This document shows positions 56,210 to 64,000 of a DNA stretch of 64,000 nt, piece after piece. The notes below the pieces were generated by a model. That model was not told the origin of the DNA, searched no databases, and was given only the letters and a program-made list of their open reading frames with translations. The translations under genes and the position numbers were made by a program. The number at the start of each line of letters is the position of its first letter. Positions within the stretch are counted from its first letter, which is position 1. The stretch spans positions 868,001 through 932,000 of the forward strand of contig CAVTJK010000003.1 of NCBI GenBank assembly GCA_963734965.1. The letters run 5' to 3'. The stretch is from UBA4742 sp963734965. Its GTDB lineage: Bacteria > Actinomycetota > Acidimicrobiia > Acidimicrobiales > Acidimicrobilacustridaceae.

Positions 56210-58907
56210 GGCCGCCCACGGTATCGCCTGGTCTGCAGGCGCCCCTCGATCCGCGCCCCGACCTTGGCCGCCGTCGCCGCCACGCCGTCGGCGCGCACGC
56301 TGGCCACGCCGCGCTGGGCCAGGTCGGTGGCGCGGGCGCGGCTCTTCGACCACAGGTCGCCCAGCGCCGCCAGCCCCGGGATCGCCGTCGTACCTCCCCG
56401 CCGATCGGCGGCCGTCGGTGTCGCATAGGGCTCGAGCTCGACCACCAGGGGCGGCTCGTCGGTCGTGACCGGCGTCCACGACGACGATCGGTCTGACCGC
56501 GGCCCGGCCTCGACGACCGTGGTCAGGATGTCGAGGTAGCGCTGGCCCTGCCGGGCCGGCGACCACTCGAGCAGGGCCTGGCGGCGCGCCGCGGCGCCGA
56601 TGCGAGCCCTGGTGGACTCGTCGTCGAGCAGCTCGCTCATGGCCGCGACCCATTCGGCCGGCGTCGCCGCCAGTCGTCCCGTCGTCACGGCGGCAGATGG
56701 GTCTCGTTTCGACCCCGAACTGCCGCCGAGATGGTCGGGGTCGACGATGGCGCGGCGGAACGGCTCGGTCGGGCTGGCGACGGTGGGCGTGGCCGTCAAC
56801 GCCGCTTCGAGCCACTTGATCGCGCTCTTGGCCTCGTTGAACCGACCTGGGGCCAGCGGCGCCAGGTTGACGTCGAGGTCGCGCAGCACCGCCGGCAGTT
56901 CGAGCCAGGGCACGAACGGCACGCGCACGATGCGCTCGCCGAAGCGGGCCAGCGCCGGGGTGGCCGGACAGGTGACCTCCGAGCCACAGCTCGACGTCGT
57001 CATGGCGATCGAGGACCTCGCTCACCGCCCCCTCGATGTGGAACCAGTCCTCGTCGTGGGTCGTCGTGCCGCTGAAGTACCCGAGGCGCAACGGACCTGG
57101 GCGCCGAGGTCGGCGCAGCTCGCGGTCGGCCGCCCGGGCCAGCTCGAACCCGACGCCGTTGTCGAACTGGTGGGCCGGGCAGCTCGGTCACCGCCGCCGC
57201 CCGCTCGACGAGCAGGGCGGTGCTGCCGACGAAGGCGTCGCACGCTTCGAGGGTGGTGCGGTAGCGCTCGACCCCGTTGAGCCACAGCGCCGCCTCGTCG
57301 GGCGGCAGGATCCGCAGCGCCGGGATCTCGTCGGCCTCGCCGGGGTCGAAGATCAGGTCGTCGACGTCGAACACCAGCGGGATGCCGGCCCCGTGCAGGG
57401 CCTCGATCGTCTCGAGCACCTGCACCGTGGCCGGCACCCGGTAGCAGACGACCACGTCGGCCGCGGCCGCGGCGGCCAGCAGATCGGGATGGCGGTAGTG
57501 GAGCACTCGGCTCGTCACGCCCACGCCGGCCAGCGCCTCGGCCGGGAGGTGGGCCCGGTAGCGCAGCGGAGCGCCGTCGATGCCCGCACGCGAACACGAC
57601 CGAGCGCACCGCCCGCGTGGTGTCTCGCTCGACCGAGGACACGAAGGGGCCGGACCGCACCAGCTCGGCGAAGAGCGCTTCGAGGCCGGTGACCTGATCG
57701 TCGAGCGACCGCGCCGCCAGGGGACGGGCGGCCCCGGCGCGCAGCCGGTCGGCCAGATCGGGTTCGTCGACCACCCGAGCCAGCGCCGCGGCCAGCGCCG
57801 CCGCGTCGCCGGCGGGGACGATCAGTCCGTTGTCGCCGTCGGCCACCACCTCCTCGGGCCCGAGGGTGTCGGTGCACACCACGGCCAGCCCGGCGGCCAG
57901 CGCCTCGCGGGTGAGCAGCGAGTGGGTCTCGCGCATGACCGACGGCCAGGACGAGCACGTCGTGGGCGCGCAGCACCTCGTCGAGGGTGTCGGGGTCGTA
58001 GGGCGCCAGCACGTCGACGGGCAGGCCGGCGAAGGGATCGGTGGGGCGTCCGTCGAGTCGTGGCCCGAGCCCGTAGGCCGCTCAGCTGCCAACGTCGCGC
58101 CGGTCGGCCACCGGCGCGGCCGAGGGCGGCGACGGCGTCGATCAGGACGTCGGCGCCCTTCATCGGATCGGGCCCGCCCGCGTAGAGGAACCGGATCGGG
58201 GTGTCGTCGTCGGCGCGGGCCGGGGGGCCGGGAGCGGCCGCCGGCGCGGGCGAGGCCGAGCCCATCAGCGCCGCCGGCATGCCGTTCTCGTCGACGCGCA
58301 GGCGGTCGGGCGCCACGCCGTTGGCGGCCAGCACGCGGGCGGCCGAGGCCGACGGGGCGAGCACCAGGTCGGCCGACTCGCAGCAGGGCGTCGAGGGCCT
58401 GGCCCCGGTGGCGCCGCCACGGCTCGTCCACCTGGCAGGCGCACACGCCGGCCTCGACGACGAGCGAGCACGGCCGGTCGTCGCGATCGACCAGGAACTG
58501 CCGGGAGCACAGCCACCAGAAGTCGTGCATGGTGACGACGACCCTGGCGCCGGTGGCCTTGGCCGCCGGCAGCAGCCCGGCGCCGAGGGACTGCAACGAG
58601 TGGAAGTGCACCACGTCGGGCGCGTGCTTCTGGACGTGGTCCCGGAAGTCGTCGGTCACCGCCGGGTTGAGCCAGTTGTGCTCGTCGTCCCAGCCGATCC
58701 AGGGCGTGGTGACGATCCAGTGCACGTCCAGGCCCGGTCTCGTCGGTGTCGTCCCACGTCTCGAGGGGGCGCGATCGCCCAGCCAGCCGGCGTAGACGCT
58801 GACCTCGTGGCCCCGGGCGGCCAGGCCCCGGGCCAGGCGCTGGGGCGCAGCGTGCCCCCGCTGACGAAGTTGGGCGGGTAGTGGGCCGAGACGGTCAGGA
58901 TGCGCAT
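56206..58907 (-). pseudogene. Two-domain glycosyltransferase (GT4-like plus second GT), frame-interrupted
   Basis: About 900 codons. First domain: GT4-type, ILTVSAHYPPNFVSGGTL, DVVHFHSLQSLGAGLL, IRFLYAGGPDPMKGADVLID and LLTREALAAGLAVVCTDTLG (donor-binding Glu). It reads on without a stop, through VRSVVFAC, into a second domain, PLRYRAHLPAEALAG, LVFDVDDLIFDPGEADEI (an Asp-rich motif seen in other bacterial transferases), then FSGTTTHDEDW and VPFVPWLELPAVL. At least eight indels interrupt it (about 58840, 58770, 58740, 58380, 58070, 57945, 57597, 57175, 56990). A palindromic element is embedded at 56688-56728. TAGCGT lies 10 nt upstream of ATG 58907. The ABC exporter genes diverge from it. Confidence 0.78.
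56688..56728. repeat. 41-bp palindromic element inside a glycosyltransferase gene
   Basis: CGGCGGCAGAT (56688-56698) and ACTGCCGCCG (56719-56728) flank an inner GGGTC...GACCC stem. The outer arms match those at 49307 and 49368; the inner stem differs in sequence but is still paired. On the minus strand it is read in frame as GGSSGSKRDPSAAV. Confidence 0.75.
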
Positions 58908-58917
58908 GTGGCGACGT

Positions 58918-58923
58918 ACGCTA
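58918..58923 (-). promoter_or_regulatory. -10-like hexamer TAGCGT, near-leaderless spacing
   Basis: Ten bases upstream of ATG 58907 on the minus strand. Confidence 0.4.
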
Positions 58924-58997
58924 TCGGCCGGTCGTCCCAGAGGCAGGGCCCCGCTGTGCTCTACTGGCGGGGTCGAATCGTCAGGTTCCGGCCCGCT

Positions 58998-59927
58998 GTG
59001 GGCTCCGATGTCGACCCGCCCTGGACCCCCGTGTGGAGGCCTTCCCGTCCATGGAGCTCGTTGACTGACCTGTCCCAGTCCCGGGACCTGCTGGTCAACC
59101 TGACGCTGCGCGAGCTGCGGGGGAAGTACAAGCGGTCGGTGCTGGGCTGGACCTGGTCGTTGGTCAACCCCGTCGCCCAGGTGGCCATCTTCTCGCTGGT
59201 CTTCGGCGTGCTGCTGAAGATCCAGATCCCCAAGGGCCACCCGAGCGGCATCCACAACTTCCCGGTGTTCCTGTTCTGCGGCGTGCTGCCGTTCAACTTC
59301 GTGTCCAACGGCCTGAACGGCTCGATGTCGGCGCTGCTCGGCAACGCCGGGCTGATCAAGAAGGTGTACTTCCGCCGCGAGATCCTGATCGTCGTCGGCC
59401 GTCATGTCGTTCGTGGTCACCTTCGCCATCGAGCTGGCCGTGCTGATGGTGTTCGTCATGGTCGCTGGGCAGCTTCGTGCTGCCGTGGCTGCCGATGGTG
59501 GCTCGTGCTGGTCGTGCATCCTCACCGTCTACACCATCGGCATCGGCCTGCTCTTCTCGGTGCTCAACGTCTACTTCCGCGACATGCAGTACCTGGTCGC
59601 CATCGGCCTGCAGCTGTGGTTCTACGCCACGCCGATCATCTACCCGCTAGCGCGGGTGCCCGGCACCAAGACCATCGGTGGCCACACCGTCGAGGTCGCC
59701 GGCCACACGGTGACCACCGGCGGCCACGAGATACCCGTCAGGGCGATCTACACGATCATCAACCCGATGGTGAGCTTCGTCGAGTGCTTCCGGGCCGTGC
59801 TCTACGACCGGCGCTGGCCGCCGATGAACCTGCTCGGGCTACGCCGCGCTGTGGGCGCGTGGTGATGCTGTGGATCGGCGTCGTCGTGTTCCGCCGCTTC
59901 GAGCCCCGTCTGGCCGAGGAGCTCTGA
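58998..59927 (+). CDS. wzm: ABC-2 type polysaccharide exporter permease (Wzm-like), two frameshifts
   Basis: About 305 residues. Inner-membrane permease that exports lipid-linked polysaccharide together with the ATPase encoded next. The cytoplasmic N-terminus LVNLTLRELRGKYKRSVLGW is the Wzm family motif. Helices include WSLVNPVAQVAIFSLVFGVL, FLFCGVLPFNFVSNG, FRREILIV, GLLFSVLNVYFRDMQYLVAI and QLWFYATPIIYPL. Frame changes near 59397, 59467-59510 and 59845. GTG 58998 is taken as start but is uncertain; the frame is open further upstream. The stop overlaps the ATPase start (TGATGG). Confidence 0.83.
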   Translation: MGSDVDPPWTPVWRPSRPWSSLTDLSQSRDLLVNLTLRELRGKYKRSVLGWTWSLVNPVAQVAIFSLVFGVLLKIQIPKGHPSGIHNFPVFLFCGVLPFNFVSNGLNGSMSALLGNAGLIKKVYFRREILIVVGRHVVRGHLRHRAGRADGVRHGRWAASCCRGCRWWLVLVVHPHRLHHRHRPALLGAQRLLPRHAVPGRHRPAAVVLRHADHLPASAGARHQDHRWPHRRGRRPHGDHRRPRDTRQGDLHDHQPDGELRRVLPGRALRPALAADEPARATPRCGRVVMLWIGVVVFRRFEPRLAEEL

Positions 59928-61203
59928 TGGCGACCGAACCGGCCGATCGTCGTCGACGACGTCTCGCAAGATGTTCCGGCTCTACCACGACCGCAACCAG
60001 AGCCTGAAGGCCGCGATCATGCGCGGCCGCCGCGCCCGCTACGAGGAGTTCATGGCCCTCGAGGGGGTGTCGCTCGAGGTGCCCGCGGGCACGACCTACG
60101 GGCTGATCGGCGAGAACGGGTCGGGCAAGAGCACGCTGTTGAAGTGCATCGCCCGCATCCTGCGGCCCGACGCCGGGCGCATCCACGGTGAACGGCAAGA
60201 TCTCCGCCCTGCTCGAGCTGGGCGCCGGCTTCCACCCCGAGCTGTCGGGCAAGGAGAACGTCTACCTCAACGGCGCCATCCTCGGGTCTGGGCTCCAAGC
60301 AGATCGACCGCACGTACGACGACATCGTCGAGTTCGCCGGGCTCGAGAAGATCATCGACACGCCGGTCAAGAACTACTCGTCGGGCCAGTACGTGCGGCT
60401 CGGGTTCTCGGTCGCCATCAACGTCGACCCCGACGTCCTGCTGGTCGACGAGGTGCTGGCCGTGGGCGACGAGCAGTTCCAGCGTCGGTGCAACGAGAAG
60501 TTCGCCGAGCTGCGGGCCGCCGGACAAGACCATCGTCGTGGTGTCCCACGGCCTGGCCGCCATGCGCCTCATCTGCGACCAGATCGCCTGGTTCGAGCAC
60601 GGGCACCTGCGCCTGACCGGCGACGCCGCCGACGTGATCGACCACTACATCGCCGAGGTGCAGCTCGACCGCCAAGACGACGCCGGGTCCGGCAACCGTT
60701 GGGGATCGGGCGAGGTGCTCATCGACCAGGTCGAGATCATCGGGCCCGACGGGCGTGGCCGACCGATCGGCTGCACACCGGCGACAAGATCATCGTTCCG
60801 GCTCCACTACCGAGCGCAGGAGACCATCGACCGATGCCGGTGTTCGGCGTTGGCCATCCACAGCATCGAGGGCCTGCTGGTGACCGGCCCCAACAGCCGC
60901 GAGGCCGGACTGGCGCATCGAGCGGGCCGAGGGGGCCGGCGTGGTCGACGTCGACCGTCGAGCGGCTGATGCTGCTGCCCGGCACCTACGACCTGACCAC
61001 CTCGATCTACGACCACACCATCGTCCACCCCTTCGACTTCCGCCAGAAGGTGCTGCGCTTCCAGGTCGACCCGGGCACGCCCACACGAGAGCTTCGGCGG
61101 GGTGATGTCGCTCGACGGGCTCTGGAGCGCCGGTCCGAGCGTCGCTCCCGGTGACCCCGGCGGTCCTGGCGGTCCCGGCGGTCCTGACGGCGGAGGCTCA
61201 TGA
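59927..61203 (+). pseudogene. wzt: ABC polysaccharide exporter ATPase with C-terminal binding domain (Wzt-like), frame-interrupted
   Basis: About 425 codons. N-terminal ATPase: EEFMALEGVSLEVPAGT, Walker A GLIGENGSGKSTLLK, signature NYSSGQYVRLGFSVAI, Walker B NVDPDVLLVDEVLAVGDE and the H-loop VVVSHGLAAM. The C-terminal Wzt domain (about 250-425) recognises the glycan end; ETIDRCRC and TYDLTTSIYDHTIVHPFDFR belong to it. The tail is Gly/Pro-rich (GDPGGPGGPGGPDGGGS). At least six single-base insertions break the frame, for example near 59949, 59970, 60188, 60285, 60525, 60770, 60914 and 60950. ATG 59927 overlaps the permease stop, and the last codon overlaps the next ATG. Confidence 0.83.
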
Positions 61204-62628
61204 CCGTCGCGTCCTCGCCACGACCCCGCTCGAGGTGGTCGTGGCCACGGCCGACACCCTCACCGAGCGCATGGCCGGCCCGGCGATCCGGGCGTGGCGC
61301 ATCGCCCTGCGAGCTGTCGCGCGACCACGAGGTCAAGCTGATCTCGATCAGCCGGGCCGACATCACCAACGACCAGTTCGAGGTCCTCCAGGTGCCCCAG
61401 GGCCGGCGGCTGGCCGCACTGGTCGAGTGGTGCGACGTCTTCGTGTTCCAGGGCTGGGTCATGGCCGGCCAGGCGTGCTTCGAGCGCCCCGATCGCATCT
61501 TCGTCGTCGACGTGTACGACCCGATGCACCTCGAGCAGCTCGAGCAGGGCCGCGACGTCGACGAGGACGGACGGTGGCGCCACGTCATCGACGCCACCGC
61601 GGTGTTGAACCACCAGCTGGCGCGCGGCGACTTCTTCCTGTGCGCCAGCGAGAAGCAGCGTGACCTCTGGATGGGCGCACCTGGCCTCGCTCGGCCGGGT
61701 CAACCCCGCCACCTACGACGCCGATCCCGGACTCGACGCGCTCATCGACGTGGTGCCCTTCGGCATCTCCGACGAGCCACCGATGCGAACCCGCGCCGCC
61801 ATCAAGGGGGTGCTGCCCGGTGTCGGCATCGACGACACGGTCGATCCTGTGGGGCGGCGGGGTCTACAACTGGTTCGACCCGCTCACGCTGATCCGGGCC
61901 ATCGACCGCCTGCGGCTGCGCCGCCCCGACGTGCGGCTCGTGTTCCTCGGCATGCGCCACCCGAACCCGCTCATCCCCGAGATGCGCATGGCCCTCGACG
62001 CGCGCGCGCTGGCCGACGAGCTCGGGCTCACCGACACGCACGTGATCTTCAACGAGGAGTGGGTGGCCTACGACGATCGGCAGAACTTCCTGCTCGACGC
62101 GGACATCGGCGGTGAGCACCCACCTGCACCACGTCGAGACCGACTACTCGTTCCGCACCCGCATCCTCGACTACTTCTGGGCATCGCTGCCGACCGTGTC
62201 CACCACCGGCGACGCGCTGGCCGATCTGATCGAGCGCCGGGGCCTCGGCCTGACCGTGCGCACCGGGTGACGTCGACGCCCTCGAGGCCGCGCTTGTTCC
62301 GCCTGCTCGACGACCGCGAGTTCGCCGCCGCGTGTCGGGACCACATCGGCGCGGTCGTGCCCGAGCTGCGGTGGTCGAAGGTCCTCGAACCGGTGGTCGC
62401 CTTCTGCCGCTCACCCCGTCGGGCGCCCGATCTGGTGACCGGTCGCATCGATCCGACCGGCGCCCACCTCACCAAGATCGAGAAGGCGCCCCACGGGGTC
62501 GCCACGACGTCGGGTTGGCCGTCAAGTACGTGCGCCAGGGCGGGGTGAGCCTGCTGGTGCGCAAGATGCGCGACCGGGTGACGCGCGTGGTCCGGGCCCG
62601 GCGCGGCTCGGGAACCGTCAAGCCCTGA
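61200..62628 (+). pseudogene. GT4-family glycosyltransferase, frame-interrupted
   Basis: About 475 codons. GT-B fold: N-terminal TPLEVVVATADTLTERMAGP, DVFVFQGWVMAGQACF and DRIFVVDVYDPMHLEQL, ending in FFLCASEKQRDLWMG. C-terminal ILWGGGVYNWFDPLTLIRAI, LVFLGMRHPNPLIPEM, VIFNEEWVAYDDRQ, THLHHVETDYSFRTRILDYF and the donor-site WASLPTVSTTGDALAD. Frame changes at about 61210, 61312, 61675, 61845, 62110, 62270 and 62520. It is in the same operon as the exporter pair (ATGA overlap) and probably completes or terminates the exported glycan. Its end overlaps the convergent meaB end by about 11 bp. Confidence 0.8.
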
Positions 62629-63608
62629 AGACGTCGAGCAGGCGCCGGGCCGCCGCGGCCGGGGTGAGCCGGCCGATCGACACCTCGGCTTCGAGCGGCC
62701 CGACCAGCTCGGCCACGCCCGGATCGCGGCGCAGCGACTCGACCAGGGTGTCCTGCACCTCGGACCACATCCACGCCACGGCCTGATCGCCCCGGGCCGG
62801 CCTCGGCTTCGCCCGACGCCATCGAGCGTGGCGCGCTGCTCGGTGACGGCGCTCCAGACCTCGGCGGTGCCCGTGCCCTCGAGGGCCGAGCACAGCAGCA
62901 CGCGGGGGTTCCAGCCCTGCCACTTCGGGCGCAGCAGGTGCAGGGCGTTGGTGTAGTCGGACTGCGTACGGCCCGCGGCGGCCGCCAGGTCGCCGTCGGC
63001 CTTGTTGACCACGACGAGGTCCGCCAGCTCCATGATCCCCCGCTTGATGCCCTGCAGCTCGTCGCCGCCGCCCGGGGCCACCAGCAGGCAGAACAGGTCG
63101 ACCATGTCGGCCACCGCCACCTCGGACTGACCGACGCCGATGGTCTCGACGATCACGACGTCGAAGCCGAAGGCCTCGCACAAGAGCATGGCTTCACGCG
63201 TGCGGCGGGCCACGCCCCCGAGATGGGTGCCGCCGGGTGTCGGGCGGATGAACACGTCGGGGTGGCGCGACAGCGACTCCATGCGGGTCTTGTCGCCCAG
63301 GATCGATCCCCCCGAGCGGGCCGACGACGGATCGACGGCCAGCACCGCGACCCTGTGACCCTGTTCGACGACGTGCAGGCCGAAGGCCTCGATGAACGTC
63401 GACTTGCCGACGCCCGGGTGATCCGCTGATGCCGATGCGGATCGAGCCGCCGGTGTCGGCCAGCGACGGCGTCGAGGACCGCCTCGGCGCGGTCACGGTC
63501 GTCGGGGCGGGTCGACTCGGCCAGCGTGATGGCGCGGGCCAGGGCCCGGCGGTCACCCGAGCGGATGCCCTCGAGCACGCCGTCGAGCTCGGTCGATCCG
63601 TCGGGCAT
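62618..63608 (-). CDS. meaB: MeaB/ArgK-type GTPase for methylmalonyl-CoA mutase, three frameshifts
   Basis: About 330 codons. G3E-type GTPase that protects and reloads methylmalonyl-CoA mutase with adenosylcobalamin. The N-terminal helix domain is EGIRSGDRRALARAITL. The P-loop region after RIGISG is interrupted. VAVLAVDPSSARSGGSILGD, GVARRTREAM, DVVIVETIGVGQSEVAVADM (switch regions) and VVNKADGDLAA (NKxD specificity motif) are clear. Indels near 63465, 63428 and 62815 break the frame. ATG 63608 is 19 bp after the mutase stop, so the two are one transcript. Convergent with the GT4 gene. Confidence 0.88.
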
Positions 63609-63627
63609 CGTGATCGCTCAGATCGGG

Positions 63628-64000
63628 TCAGGCCGCGCCGCGGCGCTCGAGCACGAGGGCCAAGCACCTTTCGAGCCGCCTCGGGGATGTTGGTGCCGGG
63701 CCCGAACACCGACGCCACACCGGCGGCGTAGAGCTCGTCGTAGTCCTGCGGAGGAACGACTCCGCCCACCACGACCACGACGTCGTCGGCGCCGGCCCGT
63801 GCGAGCTCGTCGATGAGCTGGGGCACGAGGGTGAGGTGCCCGGCCGCGAGCGACGACACGCCGACGACGTGCACGTCGTTCTCGACGGCGTCGCGCGCCG
63901 CCTCGGCCGGCGTCTGGAAGAGCGGACCGACGTCGACGTCGAAGCCGAGGTCGGCGAACGCCGTGGCGATGACCTTGAGGCCGCGGTCGTGGCCGTCCTG
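63628..64000 (-). CDS. Methylmalonyl-CoA mutase, C-terminal B12-binding domain (partial)
   Basis: Only the end of the gene is in the window; the 5' part runs off the right edge. Reading on the minus strand from base 64000: QDGHDRGLKVIATAFADLG, with the DxHxxG motif that supplies the cobalt-binding His, then DVDVGPLFQTPAEAARDAV, DVHVVGVSSLAAGHLTLV and VVVVGGVVPPQDYDELYAAG. This is the B12 Rossmann domain of the mutase alpha chain. A single-base indel near 63660 disturbs the last residues; with it corrected the protein ends ALVLERRGAA and TGA at 63628-63630. It isomerises methylmalonyl-CoA and succinyl-CoA. Confidence 0.92.
   Translation of the reverse strand, partial: RTATTAASRSSPRRSPTSASTSTSVRSSRRRPRRRATPSRTTCTSSACRRSRPGTSPSCPSSSTSSHGPAPTTSWSWWAESFLRRTTTSSTPPVWRRCSGPAPTSPRRLERCLALVLERRGAA

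Overview
The window is a continuous stretch of very GC-rich, gene-dense bacterial chromosome. Codon third positions are almost all G or C. Gene content points to an actinobacterium, and by inference a member of Acidimicrobiia or a close relative: homodimeric E1 AceE, Ku plus a stand-alone LigD-type polymerase, the circularly permuted ATP-grasp / alpha-E / transglutaminase operon known from mycobacteria, secreted proteins with DGNGTDTPG repeats, and many leaderless-looking promoters. No tRNA, rRNA, CRISPR array, insertion sequence or phage gene was recognised.

Layout. 1-2.1 kb: the N-terminal third of aceE (minus strand) and a divergent RNase H-SLOG fusion. 2.1-7.2 kb: a catabolic module of cupin, MarR regulator, hydantoinase/oxoprolinase subunits A and B, and an SDR dehydrogenase. 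7.2-10.4 kb: a TIGR01777 epimerase, a LapA-like membrane protein, an SGNH-hydrolase lipoprotein and a nucleotide-sugar dehydrogenase. 10.4-13.9 kb: a 29-codon membrane micro-ORF, then the ATP-grasp / alpha-E / transglutaminase operon. 14-19.3 kb: lipoamide metabolism (lpdA, E2 acyltransferase, a LipB-LipA fusion) and a TauD-family dioxygenase. 19.4-22.1 kb: a membrane protein, Ku and LigD-type polymerase (NHEJ). 22.1-28.3 kb: metH, divergent PduO-type cobalamin adenosyltransferase, leucyl aminopeptidase. 28.3-34.3 kb: a hypothetical protein, a class III cyclase fused to a STAND ATPase, an NTF2-like protein, a sirtuin and a rhodanese-MoeB protein. 34.3-62.6 kb: a large cell-envelope polysaccharide region with two paralogous flippases, rmlC/rmlB/rmlD, many glycosyltransferases, FkbM and other methyltransferases, a DUF2142 membrane protein and a Wzm/Wzt-type ABC exporter. 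Secreted repeat proteins, a GH25 lysozyme and an S8 protease lie among them. 62.6-64 kb: meaB and the end of methylmalonyl-CoA mutase (minus strand).

How the genes fit together. aceE, lpdA, E2 and LipB-LipA supply a pyruvate dehydrogenase complex and its lipoyl cofactor. metH, the adenosyltransferase, methylmalonyl-CoA mutase and MeaB form a B12-dependent group. The rml genes, the transferases, two flippases and the ABC exporter would build and export rhamnose-containing surface glycans.

Two window-wide observations matter. First, at least nineteen start codons (ATG or GTG) have a TANNNT hexamer 6-10 nt upstream, the signature expected of leaderless transcripts. It helps choose starts, and twice it points at a non-standard codon (ATC, GTC). 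Second, many genes, above all 3.4-6.8 kb and 52.8-63.7 kb, are broken by single-base indels of both signs while their active-site motifs remain intact. That looks more like consensus error than gene decay. Labels of 'pseudogene' below mean only that the frame is interrupted in this sequence.
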